Translations under genes and position numbers: made by a program
Shown: positions 27,450 through 38,413 of the stretch, piece by piece
Numbering within the stretch: the first letter of the stretch is position 1
Layout: each line of letters starts with the position of its first letter
Source of the DNA: Neurospora crassa OR74A
Lineage: Eukaryota; Ascomycota; Sordariomycetes; Sordariales; Sordariaceae
Length of the DNA: 64,000 bases
Reading direction: 5' to 3'
Assembly: GCF_000182925.2 (NCBI RefSeq)
Contig: NC_026502.1
Location: forward strand, 3,906,001-3,970,000
Notes under the pieces: model-generated
What the model saw: only the letters and a program-made list of their open reading frames with translations
Databases searched by the model: none
What the model was told of the DNA's origin: nothing

Positions 27450-28760
27450 AAATTCCTAAGGAAGAAGACGCTAAACAGGTTATTAAGGTCCAGCTTACTA
27501 ATATCGAGGGTAATAATATTATTAATTATTAAATTGCTAGCAAGCAATTTTAAACCGAGCTGGAGGTCCTTGCTAACTATTATAAAGGTACTATTTAAGA
27601 ATTTTTCAATACCATCGAATAGGAACTTAATATTTTCTATACTAAGGTCGACTATATTAAGGCTACGTATAGGAATAATAAGGCTTTTTATTCCGAACTA
27701 CTTATTATTAAAAAAATAAAGCAGGCGGGCGCTAAATACTTATATCTTTTCTACTTTAATAGCGATAATAGAAGTGAAAAGGAGTTTTTACTTCCTAAAG
27801 TATAAATTCTTACCTATTATATAATTAACGTTTCTAACGCCCTACTAAAGTAATTTATTAAAACCTTAGGTCACTTATATAAACTATATTTAATTAAAGT
27901 AAATCCGGCGGACTTCGACGGATCTATCGCTTATTTCTAATAAATATAAGAATGTATATAGGAATAAAAATTTTAGTAAAAAATAGATTAATTTAAGGAG
28001 AAATTACTTAATAATTAAATACAGTACTTTAAATATATTAATACCTACCTATATTAATTCGAAGATTTAATTAAAAAATTAGGTATTAAAATATTAATAA
28101 ATTATATATACAATTTAACTATCGCTACTAGGGGTCTAGAAGTATAATTATTTTATACTATTCCTATTATTAATTTTATATATAAAATTTATTTCAATAC
28201 CCTACCTTCCTCTATTATAATAGTAAATTAATTAAATAACTCTACTATTTAGAATATTTCTACGCTAAATACTAAAAGTAGGTACTATTTAACTCGTATA
28301 ATAATAGTAATAAATATAAATTCTAAAGAGGAAATAAATTAGGAGACTATATCCCCGGCCGTTCTTTCCCTTTCAGTAGGTTAATAGTAATATAAGTATT
28401 ATTAGTCTAATACGGGCGCTATTAATCCTTTTATTACTCCCTATTAGGGTCGTAATAATTTTAAAACTATTAATAGTAGTAGGTCGAGCGTAAACCGTAT
28501 TAATTAAATACTATATCGGGGTATATACAATATTTAAACGCCTATATACAGTGTCCAGACACCTATATACAGTGCTTAAACGCCGGTTCAATTAGCGGAT
28601 AGCGTTCTAAAGTACTTATTTAATTAATATAACGATAGGAGTAGGGGTACAATAAATTACCTTAGGTATTAAATATAATAGAATTATTTTAAACTATTAA
28701 ATATAGTAAAATACTAGATAGTTAGAGAAGGATAATAATTCTAATAGTAAACTAAAAGTA
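27450..28760 (+). pseudogene. extra coding relic between gypsy pol and right LTR
   Basis: One + frame is readable for about 430 codons with many TAA/TAG and Ile/Asn/Lys-rich composition. The middle is helical and Gln-stop-rich. The C-terminal part carries a peptide repeat, (Q)TPIYSV / TPIYSA (about 28,533-28,585), that is also visible as a DNA tandem repeat. It looks gag-like in composition, but I found no zinc knuckle. Its position, after pol and directly before the LTR, is where env-like or extra ORFs sit in some gypsy elements. It could equally be part of another nested element. Confidence 0.4.
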
Positions 28761-28836
28761 TAAAGAGTATAATATAATTAGCTAAATAGTAATAAAATAA
28801 GGGGATTCGGTAATTATCTCTCCTAACCCTAAGAGA

Positions 28837-29230
28837 TATTAGGGGACGAATCCGCCTCCCTTAAATCTATATATACTAAGCTATACTAAACTAGATTCGG
28901 TTCGGCGTAGCCCGATATAGTATAGAATAAGTATAAATAGTTATAGAAGGATCCGTCTTACTAACGGATTCCTCTTTTCAATTAATTAATTATTATTTAT
29001 AATTAGAAGTTCTTACTTAGTAATACTATTTATTAATACGAAATTTAGGTTACAATTAACTATAGTTCCTTAAAACGAATCCGTCACTCAGTAACGAATC
29101 CGCTACGCATCAATCCCTTTAACGAATCCGTTACTTACCGGATTCTTCTCTCGAGACGAATCCGTTAGTAACGAATCCGTTACTTAGTAGAATAGTAACT
29201 ACGGTCTCAACTCCCCGTAATACCGTAGTA
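28837..29230 (+). repeat. right LTR (394 bp) of the outer element
   Basis: Gapless 394-bp match to 2899-3292, differing only by transitions in my alignment. It retains more of the C/G-containing states in its second half (several ACGAATCCG where the left copy reads ATAAATCCG or similar) and fewer in its first, so the two copies mutated separately. Followed directly by GTTAT. Confidence 0.85.
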
Positions 29231-29235
29231 GTTAT
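29231..29235. repeat. target-site duplication GTTAT, right copy
   Basis: Identical to the five bases at 2894-2898 on the other side of the element. Confidence 0.8.
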
Positions 29236-30180
29236 AAATATAACCCACTATTAATAATTATTATAAAGAAGGTTTTATAGAAGGCGCTTACTTTTATTTA
29301 GAATTAGTATAATTAGGCTAAGCTATATATTATAAGTAAGGTTTAAGCTACCTTCTATACGTATAATTACTCCTAATAGTTCGGATTACTCTATTATTAT
29401 ATATTAGCAGTACATATAAATTTAATACATAACGATTTTAGTATAAAAGGGGTTATAGTACGTAAACTACTCGTTCTAGAGGAAATTAACTAATATTAGT
29501 ACTTACCTACAAATTTAGTAATTTTTTATCTTTTTTTATTATATTATTTTAGGGGTTAATTTATTAATAAAAGTAGATTATAATCGACCCTAAAAGATAT
29601 ATTAAAAATTTAAATATTATTAAACGAACGAAGAAGGTTAAAACGAAGGTAATAGATTTACTTACCCGATTTATTAGACCTACCGCTAATTAACCTACCC
29701 TACCCGGCTTATATTCTAACTCTAACTAATTAAACTCTACCCCCGCCTCTAATTAAATAGGCTATATAATTTAATACTAACCCCCTCTTACAACCGGCCA
29801 AAAGGCGAGCTTTATTAAGGTATAGAAGGGTATAAAGGCTAATAAACGCTTACCCTCTTACTAGGAGGAGGGATATATTATTAGAAGTTATAGCGGCCCA
29901 GTAGTATTAGCAATAGAGGCTCTTTGTATTTTTAATATTAATCTACTAATTAATATCCCTCGTAAGGTTATCTATATACCCTCGTTACCTCCATCTAGGT
30001 AACTGCCAGTACTAGAGCTAGAGTAGTAGAATATATAATTATATATATATGTATAAAGTAAATTATAAAATTATATAAATTAGAGAGCTCTAGAAAATAC
30101 TATAAAAAATAAATACTCCTCTCCTCTCTATACTTCTCTACACCACATACGAATCTAATAATATAGGGTATATATAGTTA
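29236..30180. repeat. AT-rich, RIP-degraded DNA right of the outer element
   Basis: Old repeat DNA without a readable frame. Composition changes abruptly near 30,180 to ordinary mixed GC sequence, which marks the edge of the repeat block. Confidence 0.65.
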
Positions 30181-31420
30181 TACTTCAATGGTATACATTA
30201 ACAAAGTTGGCACGTACCGGCAGCCGAGGCTAGTCTGTATGAGAAACCCTACTTTTTGCGGGGATTCTCGCTAATTTTAATAACAGGGACCCTTGCACGC
30301 CCGGCGCACACAAAATATTTAATATGCCAGCTCCCCTACCCTGTACTCTTACCCCATGCGGTTAAGTAGTCTAGATATAGGGGAAGGGGGTAGTCTGTCT
30401 ATAGCCCGCCTCCCTCCTCCTAGGCGGGGTGCGGTGCGGGTCATCGGCGCGGCCGTTGTTGGTGGAGGCCCTTGACACGGTTTTTATTATAGAATTAAGT
30501 AGGGTCTGTGAAAAGATATATACTAGACAAACAAAACAATGGAATAACCAGTTTCTTCTACGGAAATTGTGGAATGGTGGTTGAGTTACACAGCAGAATG
30601 CGTCGGTAGTAGTCAAGTCCCGCGCTAATGAACAAGTGGAAATCAGGGGGTGAACTATAGCGTAGTGTAGCGAGTATAGTATAAATCCATCCATCCAGCG
30701 GTGGGCATTCATAACAGTTCCGGCCGCCGCGCGTTCACCCATCCATCCATTCCAATCTTTCTTCTGCCCAGAATGATTGACGATGGTACTTTGGAAACCC
30801 AATTCAGGGTCGTTCGTTGTGGTGTACCTCCATCTGGTTCGGTCTCAAAATCCGCCGCGTGGTGCCTGACAATCCTGCCTATTCGCAACGAGCTGAATCA
30901 GACGGATGGATGGACGTAATCACAGATCAATTCGGACCTCAGGGGTAGGCAAGGTGGATTCCACTTGACTGCTGTACACGGCATGATCCTGCCGCTGGCT
31001 TCTTGCCTTGGCAACCTAATGGACGGTTTCCTGCCCGCCTCTTGCCTGCATCGGGGAGTGCTATCCGTATATCTTGTATCTTCCGGGTTCAATTTGTCCA
31101 TTTGTCGATTGCTGGGCCGGGCCTGTAGTGTACTTACATGCAGGTCCAGTCCGTTGTGTAACGATCGCGGGTGTTACCATGTTGTTACTGCATGCCGCCG
31201 TGCATTGGGTAATACAACCAGGTATCGGGACCAGGGGGAACGGGATGACGCTGACAGCAGCCGCTTCCCGCATGCGAACTGTACAACTACAAGGATCACA
31301 AATCAAAAAATCACATGCCAATATCTCAAGCAAGTAAAGAAGAATTAGGTAGTAGAGCCAAAAAACCGCTTTTTCATTACACATGGGTATAGACGTTCCG
31401 AGACCAAAAAAATTCTAAAT
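30181..31420. other. gene-free interval at the edge of the repeat block
   Basis: Mixed-composition DNA with short ATCC/GGAT microsatellite patches (around 30,686-30,750 and 30,900-30,915). Several overlapping frames of 65-145 codons occur on both strands, but none shows a recognisable domain or consistent coding bias. I see no gene. The right end holds the 3' flank of the alcohol dehydrogenase gene. Confidence 0.6.
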
Positions 31421-32599
31421 CTAAGCCTGAACAGGAGTGTAGTCCTCGTTCTTGAGGACGAAACGGTACCTGGGCTTGCCGTCCTCGAAGTCGACAATGG
31501 CCTTGTTGGCCTCCTTCATGGGGATCTCGCTGATCCAGGGCTGGACCTTCTTGTCAACCGCGAGCTGGAACATCTCGCGGATATCGTCGGGCGAGCCGAT
31601 GAGGGAACCGGTGAGCTTGATGCGGTTGAAGATGAGGGCCATCTGCTTGATGCGGGGGAGATCATCGTCGGGGGCGCCGACCTGGATGAAGACACCATCG
31701 AGGTCGAGAAGGAAGAGGTAGTCGTTGAAGGGCATATCGGCGGAGGAGGCGGTGCAGAGAATGATGTCGAGAGACGACCTGTTCTTGTTGAGCCACTCGG
31801 GGTCCTCGCCAGTGGCGATGAAGCCGGTAGCACCCATGGCCATGGCATCCGCCTTCTTGCTGGAGCTGCGGGAGATGACAACGACCTCATCGGCGCCGAG
31901 GGCCTTGGCCCACATCACACCAAAGTGGCCGAGACCACCGAGACCGATGACACCGACGCGCTTGCCGGGGCCGACACCGTGGAACTTGAGGGGAGCGTAG
32001 GTGGTGACACCGGCGCAAAGCATGGGGGCGGCGTGAGAAGAGGGCATCGACTCGGGAATCTTGACGGCGAAGAAAGAGGGGACACGCTGGTAGGTAGCGT
32101 AACCGCCGTAAGACTTGCCGCCGTTCATGTAGACACCGTTGTAGGTACCAACGTGGTGGACGCGGCAGTAGTTGTAGTTGCCGTCGGCGCAGATCTTGCA
32201 GTGCTTGTCGGTGCGGTTGCGGCAGGCATCGCTCTGAGCACCAACACCAACACGGTCGCCGACCTTGATGCCGCCCTCAACCTTGGAACCAGCACGGACG
32301 ACGGTACCGACAACCTCGTGACCGACGCAGCAAGGGTAGTTGGTAGGGCCCTGTAAGGAATTGTTAGCATCAAGAACTTGACAAACTGATATTTTAAAAC
32401 AGCAGGCAAACAACAAACATACCCAACCGCTCCTCAGAGTGTGAATGTCGGAACCGCAGACGCCGCAGCACTCGATCTTGATATCAATATCGGTCTCCTC
32501 CCAGGGCTTGGGCTCGAACTCGCCCCACTGCATGTTGCCATGGGCAGAGCTCTTGTCAAAGCCGAGCCAGCCTTCGAACTTGTAATCGGTGCCAGACAT
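31421..32599 (-). CDS. zinc-dependent, NADP-type alcohol dehydrogenase (Adh6/cinnamyl type)
   Basis: Exons 32599-32423 and 32350-31421 (one 72-nt intron, GTATGT..TTACAG), 368 residues, normal for the family. It reduces or oxidises aldehydes and alcohols with NADP(H) in the cytosol. Catalytic zinc ligands are visible as Cys48 (CGVCGSD), His70-Glu71 (GHE) and Cys171. Four structural-zinc cysteines lie at 102, 110, 113 and 121. The nucleotide fold has GLGGLG at 195-200, followed by SRSSSKK at 219-225; a Ser-rich loop there is typical of NADP rather than NAD use. The chosen ATG gives MSGTDYKF, the usual start for fungal Adh6-like proteins. The intron is a multiple of three without a stop, so retention would add 24 residues next to the catalytic site. 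It is the first gene beside the silenced repeat block. Physiological substrate unknown. Confidence 0.9.
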   Translation of the reverse strand: MSGTDYKFEGWLGFDKSSAHGNMQWGEFEPKPWEETDIDIKIECCGVCGSDIHTLRSGWVCLLFACCFKISVCQVLDANNSLQGPTNYPCCVGHEVVGTVVRAGSKVEGGIKVGDRVGVGAQSDACRNRTDKHCKICADGNYNYCRVHHVGTYNGVYMNGGKSYGGYATYQRVPSFFAVKIPESMPSSHAAPMLCAGVTTYAPLKFHGVGPGKRVGVIGLGGLGHFGVMWAKALGADEVVVISRSSSKKADAMAMGATGFIATGEDPEWLNKNRSSLDIILCTASSADMPFNDYLFLLDLDGVFIQVGAPDDDLPRIKQMALIFNRIKLTGSLIGSPDDIREMFQLAVDKKVQPWISEIPMKEANKAIVDFEDGKPRYRFVLKNEDYTPVQA

Positions 32600-33885
32600 T
32601 GTGTCGGGTGTTGCTGTAACTGCTGTGGTTGAGAAGAGAGAGAGAGAGAGATGGATAGTGGTTGTTTGTTACCGGAATGAAGATGCGGTTTCCAAAAGAT
32701 GGCCCAGAGTCCTCGGGGCCCTTCACATCTTTATATGACTTGGATCGTGGAACCGGCTTCAGATCCACCGCCGGGACCGGCATGGATTCATCTTCACTCA
32801 GCATCCATGATTTTGCCTCATCGAACTTTGGCTGGAAGTTTTCATCGGGGCCCACAGTTGCGGGAAGCTCTCGGAAAGCAGGGGATTCCAGGGATCCACC
32901 CTGTGCAAAGTTTCGCTTGTTCCATGCTTCGTTGTGCTTGATAAGCAACAGAACGCTAGAGTACCGAGGGAAAACAGCGGTAAAGAGGTTGTTGTTGTCG
33001 GTGTTGACAAGTTTTGAAACTTTTGAATGCGATAGGTTGTTTCAGTCCTGATAGATAATTCCGCGGTCGGCATCTTTTTTCCTCGAGATAGGCGGCGCTG
33101 CCTGAAACCCGAACCTCCGATTTTCGTCCTCACCCCTCTGTCTTACTCTTGACCCTTTCCTATCACAGCCAGCCAGTGCCCAATGGCGCAACGATATAAA
33201 GCCTCGTCTCCGGAAACTCGGATATCTGAATCGCCAAGTCAAGATCTGCCATTCTTCACCGGACAGCGCGGATGCTACTGTATCGCAGATACCTATCTGT
33301 AGGAATGGCCTTTTTTTTTTTTTCTCCAGATGCAACCGCAACATCACAGCACGTGGCGCTGAGGGGCACAAAAACATTTGCTGTTGTCCGTGTCGTTAAA
33401 ACTCGAACTGCCCGCCAGATCGTGATGAGGTGACGTCGTCGAAGGTGCAAGGATAAGGGCGGTAACGGCACTTGGCTGAATTGCCGAAGACACTGGCGGC
33501 CACGCGACGCATGGGTGAGCCTGCGCTGCAAGGGGTCTGTTCTTCTAGGGTCTGCTAGAAGACCTGCTAAAAACAACCTGTATTAATAATGAAAACGCGG
33601 CGGAACAGGGGGTTCTTTGACACTTCGGTCGCCCGTGCCGCATCTGTGGGTCCATCTGACGCCCCTAAGATGCTCCGAGCTGGTCTGAGTCCCTGAGATC
33701 AAGAGAGACATCGATCATCTCGATATCTACCTAGGGTACCCTGGCCGGCCTTGGATCGCAAAGCCAAGACTGTGTTCAATCAGGATCTTATTTCGGGACT
33801 ACCGGACGTTGGACGACCTTATGTCCGATGCTATCGGAGACTAACGTCAAAGATAAGAAGGCTTAGGCTTAGGTAGTTCATGATT
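32600..33885. other. intergenic region upstream of the alcohol dehydrogenase
   Basis: It holds the promoter side of the dehydrogenase (-) and the 3' flank of the F-box gene (-). A short GA microsatellite (about 32,634-32,652) lies just upstream of the dehydrogenase ATG, and a T-run occurs near 33,310. Frames here overlap on both strands and look non-coding. I see no gene. Confidence 0.55.
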
Positions 33886-35070
33886 TTAAAAGATCATGGA
33901 TCTCGGCACAAGTGCGGCAGGCGGCGTTTGGGACACGGCAGTCGATGACGGCGCCTCCTGTCTCTGACGCTCCAGCAGGCGAAGTTCTCGTTCGTGCTGA
34001 TCAGCAGGAACGTAGACCCATTTCCCGTCATCCTTGATCCAACTTCGTGATGGCATGAATGCCTCGAGCATGTCATAGTTGTCGCGGTTGTAGGGAAAGT
34101 CGACGGTGGGAGGGCCGCTCCGGTCGAGAAAGGCGTCGGTGCCGCTGGCGACGTCGGAGGGCGTCATGCGAAAGCGAGATCGTCTGTTGCCTTGATTGGC
34201 AGTGTTGCGGCGAATGGAGCGGGTGATGGAGGTTAGATGTGCTTGCAGCAGCCTCACGTACCACAGCTGGCTGTGAAGGGCCTTGACAACCACCTGGGCG
34301 TGCTCGGCGACCAGCTTCTTGTTCCAGTCTGGGTCGGCACCACGAGGGATAGTGGGAATGGGTAGTCCGTTGTCCAGGTGATGCTGCCAGTGGGCGAAGT
34401 CGACAATGATGCAAAGGAAAATCCAGCGAAGACGACAGGTGTAGCAGAAGCAGACAAGGGACGGGTCAGGAGACTGGACATGTTTATAGTTGGCATTGAC
34501 TCGTCTAGGGCTAAGCGCATCGCCATAGGCTTCGTTGAGCGCGCGACGGGCGTTTTCGTCGAGATCCTGGGCCAGGACAGGAAGGCGGAAGCATTTGGAG
34601 AGAGAGGGGTAGCGCCATGCTATGATGTCGCGCGTGATGAGGTGTTCTTGGGACAGGATGAAGTCCCGAAGCGACTTGTTAACGCGGCAGAGGACAAACA
34701 GCTCTCTGGGTTCGACGAGGGTGACGATGGAGTAGAGGAGCTCGTAGGGCAGGTCGAGCATGCCTCGGGGCGGCACCGTCGAGGCCCGTTTCGCTTCTTT
34801 CTTGTCGCGTCTCTTTTGCTTCCGGTCCGTCTTTTTCGAGTGCAATGGAATGGCTTGTGTGAGATCGACCAGTGGCTCGAGTCCGTCGGCGGCGGCGCCG
34901 GCGTCCTCGTACAGAACGGTGGCCTTGACTTTGGTTTTGGTGGTGATGCCCGTGGCGTTGGTGTTTGCGATTTCGGGTGGCCCCACCACCACATTTACAG
35001 CGCTCACATCACTGACTATTGAACTTTGCGAGTGGCGACCCGATCGCGATGTTGATGGCGTCGCGGGCAT
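33886..35070 (-). CDS. F-box protein
   Basis: Single exon, 394 residues. An F-box is visible at about residues 104-150 (MLDLPYELLYSIVTLVEP, then a Leu-Cys-x-Val-x-Lys-x-Leu-Arg helix), the segment that binds Skp1 in SCF ubiquitin ligases. Before it is a disordered, basic N-terminus with a KQKRRDKKEAKR patch (about 84-95) that could act as a nuclear localisation signal. After it come a Cys-x-Cys-x2-Cys stretch (CFCYTC, about residue 208-213) and a helical region, but no LRR, WD40 or Kelch repeat. It would therefore be a substrate adaptor of unknown target. Start chosen at the first ATG of the frame (MPATPSTS). Assignment to the F-box family is firm; any pathway is unknown. Confidence 0.8.
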   Translation of the reverse strand: MPATPSTSRSGRHSQSSIVSDVSAVNVVVGPPEIANTNATGITTKTKVKATVLYEDAGAAADGLEPLVDLTQAIPLHSKKTDRKQKRRDKKEAKRASTVPPRGMLDLPYELLYSIVTLVEPRELFVLCRVNKSLRDFILSQEHLITRDIIAWRYPSLSKCFRLPVLAQDLDENARRALNEAYGDALSPRRVNANYKHVQSPDPSLVCFCYTCRLRWIFLCIIVDFAHWQHHLDNGLPIPTIPRGADPDWNKKLVAEHAQVVVKALHSQLWYVRLLQAHLTSITRSIRRNTANQGNRRSRFRMTPSDVASGTDAFLDRSGPPTVDFPYNRDNYDMLEAFMPSRSWIKDDGKWVYVPADQHERELRLLERQRQEAPSSTAVSQTPPAALVPRSMIF

Positions 35071-37410
35071 TCTGAATCAGTTGAAACTGGAAAGGCTCGC
35101 TACATGCAGAGCCCGAGAGGCTACAGTAAAGAAATGGAAGAAACCATGGAAATGGAAGCTGGGGAAAAGATGGCGCCGCGGGGGAGGAATGACCTGCATC
35201 CCTCAGGTCCCCTCCCCCATTCAGTGAGGTGCCGAGGAACAGCTGCCTAGACTCTAGAGGTACAGCTCTCAGCTGCCAGGGATGTGGCGGGATAGGTACG
35301 CGATAAGCCATCGATAAAGGCTGGTGCTGACGGGCCGTCAGAGTGAGTCTATAGTCTTGGCACCAGCTGTCAAAACATGCTGTCGGCCCGGTTTCTCATC
35401 CGTACCGTCCTTAGCATGGAGCTTGGAGCTTCTGGCTCGAATCACACCCAAAGTCGGCAGTCAGTCCAACCTTTCTCTCGACTTCCACTTGAAGTTCTTC
35501 TCTCGACATCCTCCGTCGTCCACAATCAGGCACATCTTTTACCAGGCCACGCTGGGCTATCTACAATCCAACATTGGTTACTGTGATCACAACAAGGCGA
35601 CATGCGCTTCTTGACCGTCAGCTCTGCAACCAATGTCTCCGCCATTAGAAACATTGGCCTCGATCCACGCATCCATGTCTTGATGACTGGCAAGCCCCAA
35701 TAGAGATCCTCAATGGCTCAGTGAGAAGCTCGTCTACCAGAACTCTTCATCCACCACACAAAGGAACCTCAGGAACCAACTTTTGACATGACCATTATTT
35801 CAAAGAGGGGAGGAACAAGTCAGTGTCGCGTCACCAGTCCTGGGAACTTCACGTGTCTCGAGACCTACCCGACGGTCCCCAACACCTTCCGATCCACTAT
35901 GCCTTCAAACGATCCAGCCAGTTGCATGTTATGCCTCACACATCCTTCGTAAGAAGCTACTACACTATCGGCTCCATTTCCACTACTTCGTCCCTTGTCG
36001 CGCGTTGTTACAGGATCAATACCGTAACCACTCCAAAACACAACAAGTCCAGACGCTATCTAGATTCTTTGACTTACTTGCACGGCCCAGGATCCGGTGA
36101 CGCCTATTCTGCAGACATACAAGACGATGGCGCTCGGCATGAAGTGTACTCTGGCCCCCACGGAATTTGGAGAACAGCAACCATTGCTTTGGACTGCTCG
36201 CCCGCAGACTACTTGGAGCGGAAAATCCAACTAGGGGTTAGCAGCTCATGTCCCGGAACTCTCAACACCGGTGGAGCTGTTGGGCTAGTCATCACTTTCT
36301 TCTCTTATGCAGAGGGGCCCGACCTAGACTTGGGAATAAAGGCTTCCTTGTGTTTTCGGGCATCCGCGGATATCAGCCGGAGGAAGGGGCCACATATTGG
36401 TGGTGAATGTCCCGGCACGGCCCGAGTAAGTGGACCTCCTCTCACGCAATAGAGCCGACAAGCCCCGAGATTCACTCTAGTGTACGATGCGGCGCGTCCA
36501 GAGTCAGCCTTTGCTCGCATGGAAGGCCATTTCCCTTTCCAATGACAAATCAACCACACTCTTCACTTCAAAAATACATGATCTCTCGTTTTCATTCTTA
36601 TCCCCTGCAGCTTGCCTTATCTCCTCCTGATGCTCCCTCACTGGTATCTCGCGGCCAGCTTTTGTTCTTATTGTACTTGTCTCGTTGCACGCTTCAGATC
36701 ATTTCTACCCGTATCAGTCAGGCCGATCTCCACTTGAACTCTCCCAATATTCCCTAGCTCTTTTTTCCCTCTCAAACACTTTGATAAGAGAATTGCTCAA
36801 GTCAGAGCGGGAGGCATTAGTCTCTAGGAAAGGCATGCCGCAGCCTACAGTCCATCCAAAACCACCCATTCGACCCAAATGAGCGAAGGCTGGGAAATCG
36901 AAAAGGCTGACAAGCATGTATGGCTTATGCTTCAAAGGCCAAGACTGCCAGCCTCGCCATGGTGTCGCTCAAGTGAGCGAGTCCCTTATTCTCAAACTCC
37001 CAAGTTTGGAACCTTAGGGTCTTGAAACGTCATTCATCCCTTCGCGGCTTGGCTCGTCCACATGCAGGAACGGTTTGGCGATGATTCGGCCAAGCCCGTT
37101 TTTGCAGATCAACAGTTTGGACACTGTCCAACTACCGGTCGACAGGTGCAGCTTCTATGGACGACCCTGCCAATGTTCGACAGGGTTCTACCTCAGCCGG
37201 TGACATCTTCTTTTGAATGCTCTCTGGGCATCTTTAAGATCTTGGATCTTCTCATGATCCACTAGGGGGGCTGGTTCTTTGTAACCTATTTTGGGAAGGG
37301 CAAAAGATCACCCCTTTTCCTTTATTGATCGGAAACTCGCTGGGATGAGGTAACTCGGACTCTTAGCCGAATTGCGAGCTGATGGGTCAGAAAACAAACA
37401 ATGTCTATGT

Positions 37411-37460
<50 letters not shown>

Positions 37461-38413
37461 TGCCTCAAGTGTCTTGTTTACAACAAGTCCACAAACGCAA
37501 AACACTCAAAGCCCACACGGTCCTTCTTCGAGTTTTCTACAATGTTTGATATCGGCTCTTGTGGACCAACGGCGCTGCCATCTCCGGTCTTAGATGGGTC
37601 TAAGTACTCTTCTCTGTGCCAGTCACGGCACTTCAACAAAGCTTGAAACGCACAGTCAAGATGATCAACACTGCCAAGAACGGCTTCAGCCGAATCCCAT
37701 CGCGAACCCTCCTGAGGATGTACCTCGATCGCCCAGTCCCGAGTCGATGATGGTGAGCATACTATGATACGCAGTTCCCCCACAAGCGTAAACAGATCCC
37801 CTTTGCCAAGCACCAACACCCGGGCATAACGTCATCCAAGAGTTAAAACCAAAATAGGTGATGAGCGGTTTTTAGTTCCATTCTACTCGGGTTTATCCGC
37901 CGTCTTGGAACGAAGACAAGCTTATTCGCCAAGACTAGACAATCGTCCCCCCGGTCATGGAGTTTGTACAGTCACTGTTCCACGGTAGAATATGGAAGAA
38001 AGAAAAAATAATCGAAAGATCGAAAAAAAAAAGAAAAAAAAGAAGGAAAAAAGGCGAGAAAGACAACGTTCTCTTGCTCAAGCTTGGGTATATCTACTCC
38101 GTCATCACTTCTTCGTTGGCACTGTCGATCTCGATATCTCGTGTTCATAGTCCACATCACTCCAAAACTTGTTAGAGTTGTCTAACATCACTCCTTTCGC
38201 TAAACATTCTCTTTGATCGTCTATCCAGTTGTTGATATCTTCTTCGCTGCTGCTCTACAGTATTCATCAGGAACTCACCATGAACATCCTGCATCCGGTT
38301 GGCAAGCCATCAAACAGTATCCGCAGGACGGACGGGCTGCTTATTATCAGATCTTGGCACACGAGACAACGACTACCAAGGTGAAAACCAGTCACTAATC
38401 ACTACACATCATC
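35071..38413. other. 3.3-kb interval without a convincing gene
   Basis: This is the divergent upstream region of the F-box gene (-) and the NRPS-like gene (+). It contains a (GA)21 microsatellite at 37415-37457 and a purine-rich A/G run at about 38,000-38,062. A 209-codon + frame (35823-36452) is the longest, but its product matches nothing I recognise and overlaps other open frames of similar quality. A non-coding RNA or a small intron-rich gene cannot be excluded from sequence alone. Confidence 0.55.
37415..37457. repeat. (GA)n microsatellite
   Basis: About 21 uninterrupted GA units in a non-coding stretch. Confidence 0.95.

Larger units (their letters stand above)
2899..29230 (+). mobile_element. 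Ty3/gypsy-type LTR retrotransposon, RIP-inactivated, enlarged by nested insertions
   Basis: Two 394-bp direct repeats (2899-3292 and 28837-29230) with a perfect GTTAT target duplication bound this 26.3-kb segment. Reading on + between them, and allowing for RIP stops, I find gag and protease (about 4.4-7.2 kb), reverse transcriptase and RNase H (about 14.3-16.9 kb) and an integrase C-terminus (about 24.7-25.7 kb). This is Ty3/gypsy order. An antisense LINE and a copia element (16871-24660) interrupt it and explain much of the size. An extra coding relic lies between pol and the right LTR. Two 100-N gaps inside make the true length uncertain. No part can be active. That the gag, pol and outer LTRs belong to one element is inference from order, strand and the shared flanks. 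Confidence 0.65.

Noticed and set aside
30371-31384. overlapping frames of 67-143 codons on both strands near the repeat-block edge
   Set aside because: Mutually overlapping on both strands with no motif; typical of non-coding mixed-GC DNA.
35823-36452. 209-codon + frame as a possible gene
   Set aside because: No recognisable motif, no coding bias that sets it apart from overlapping frames, and no splice structure suggesting a larger gene. Left unannotated.
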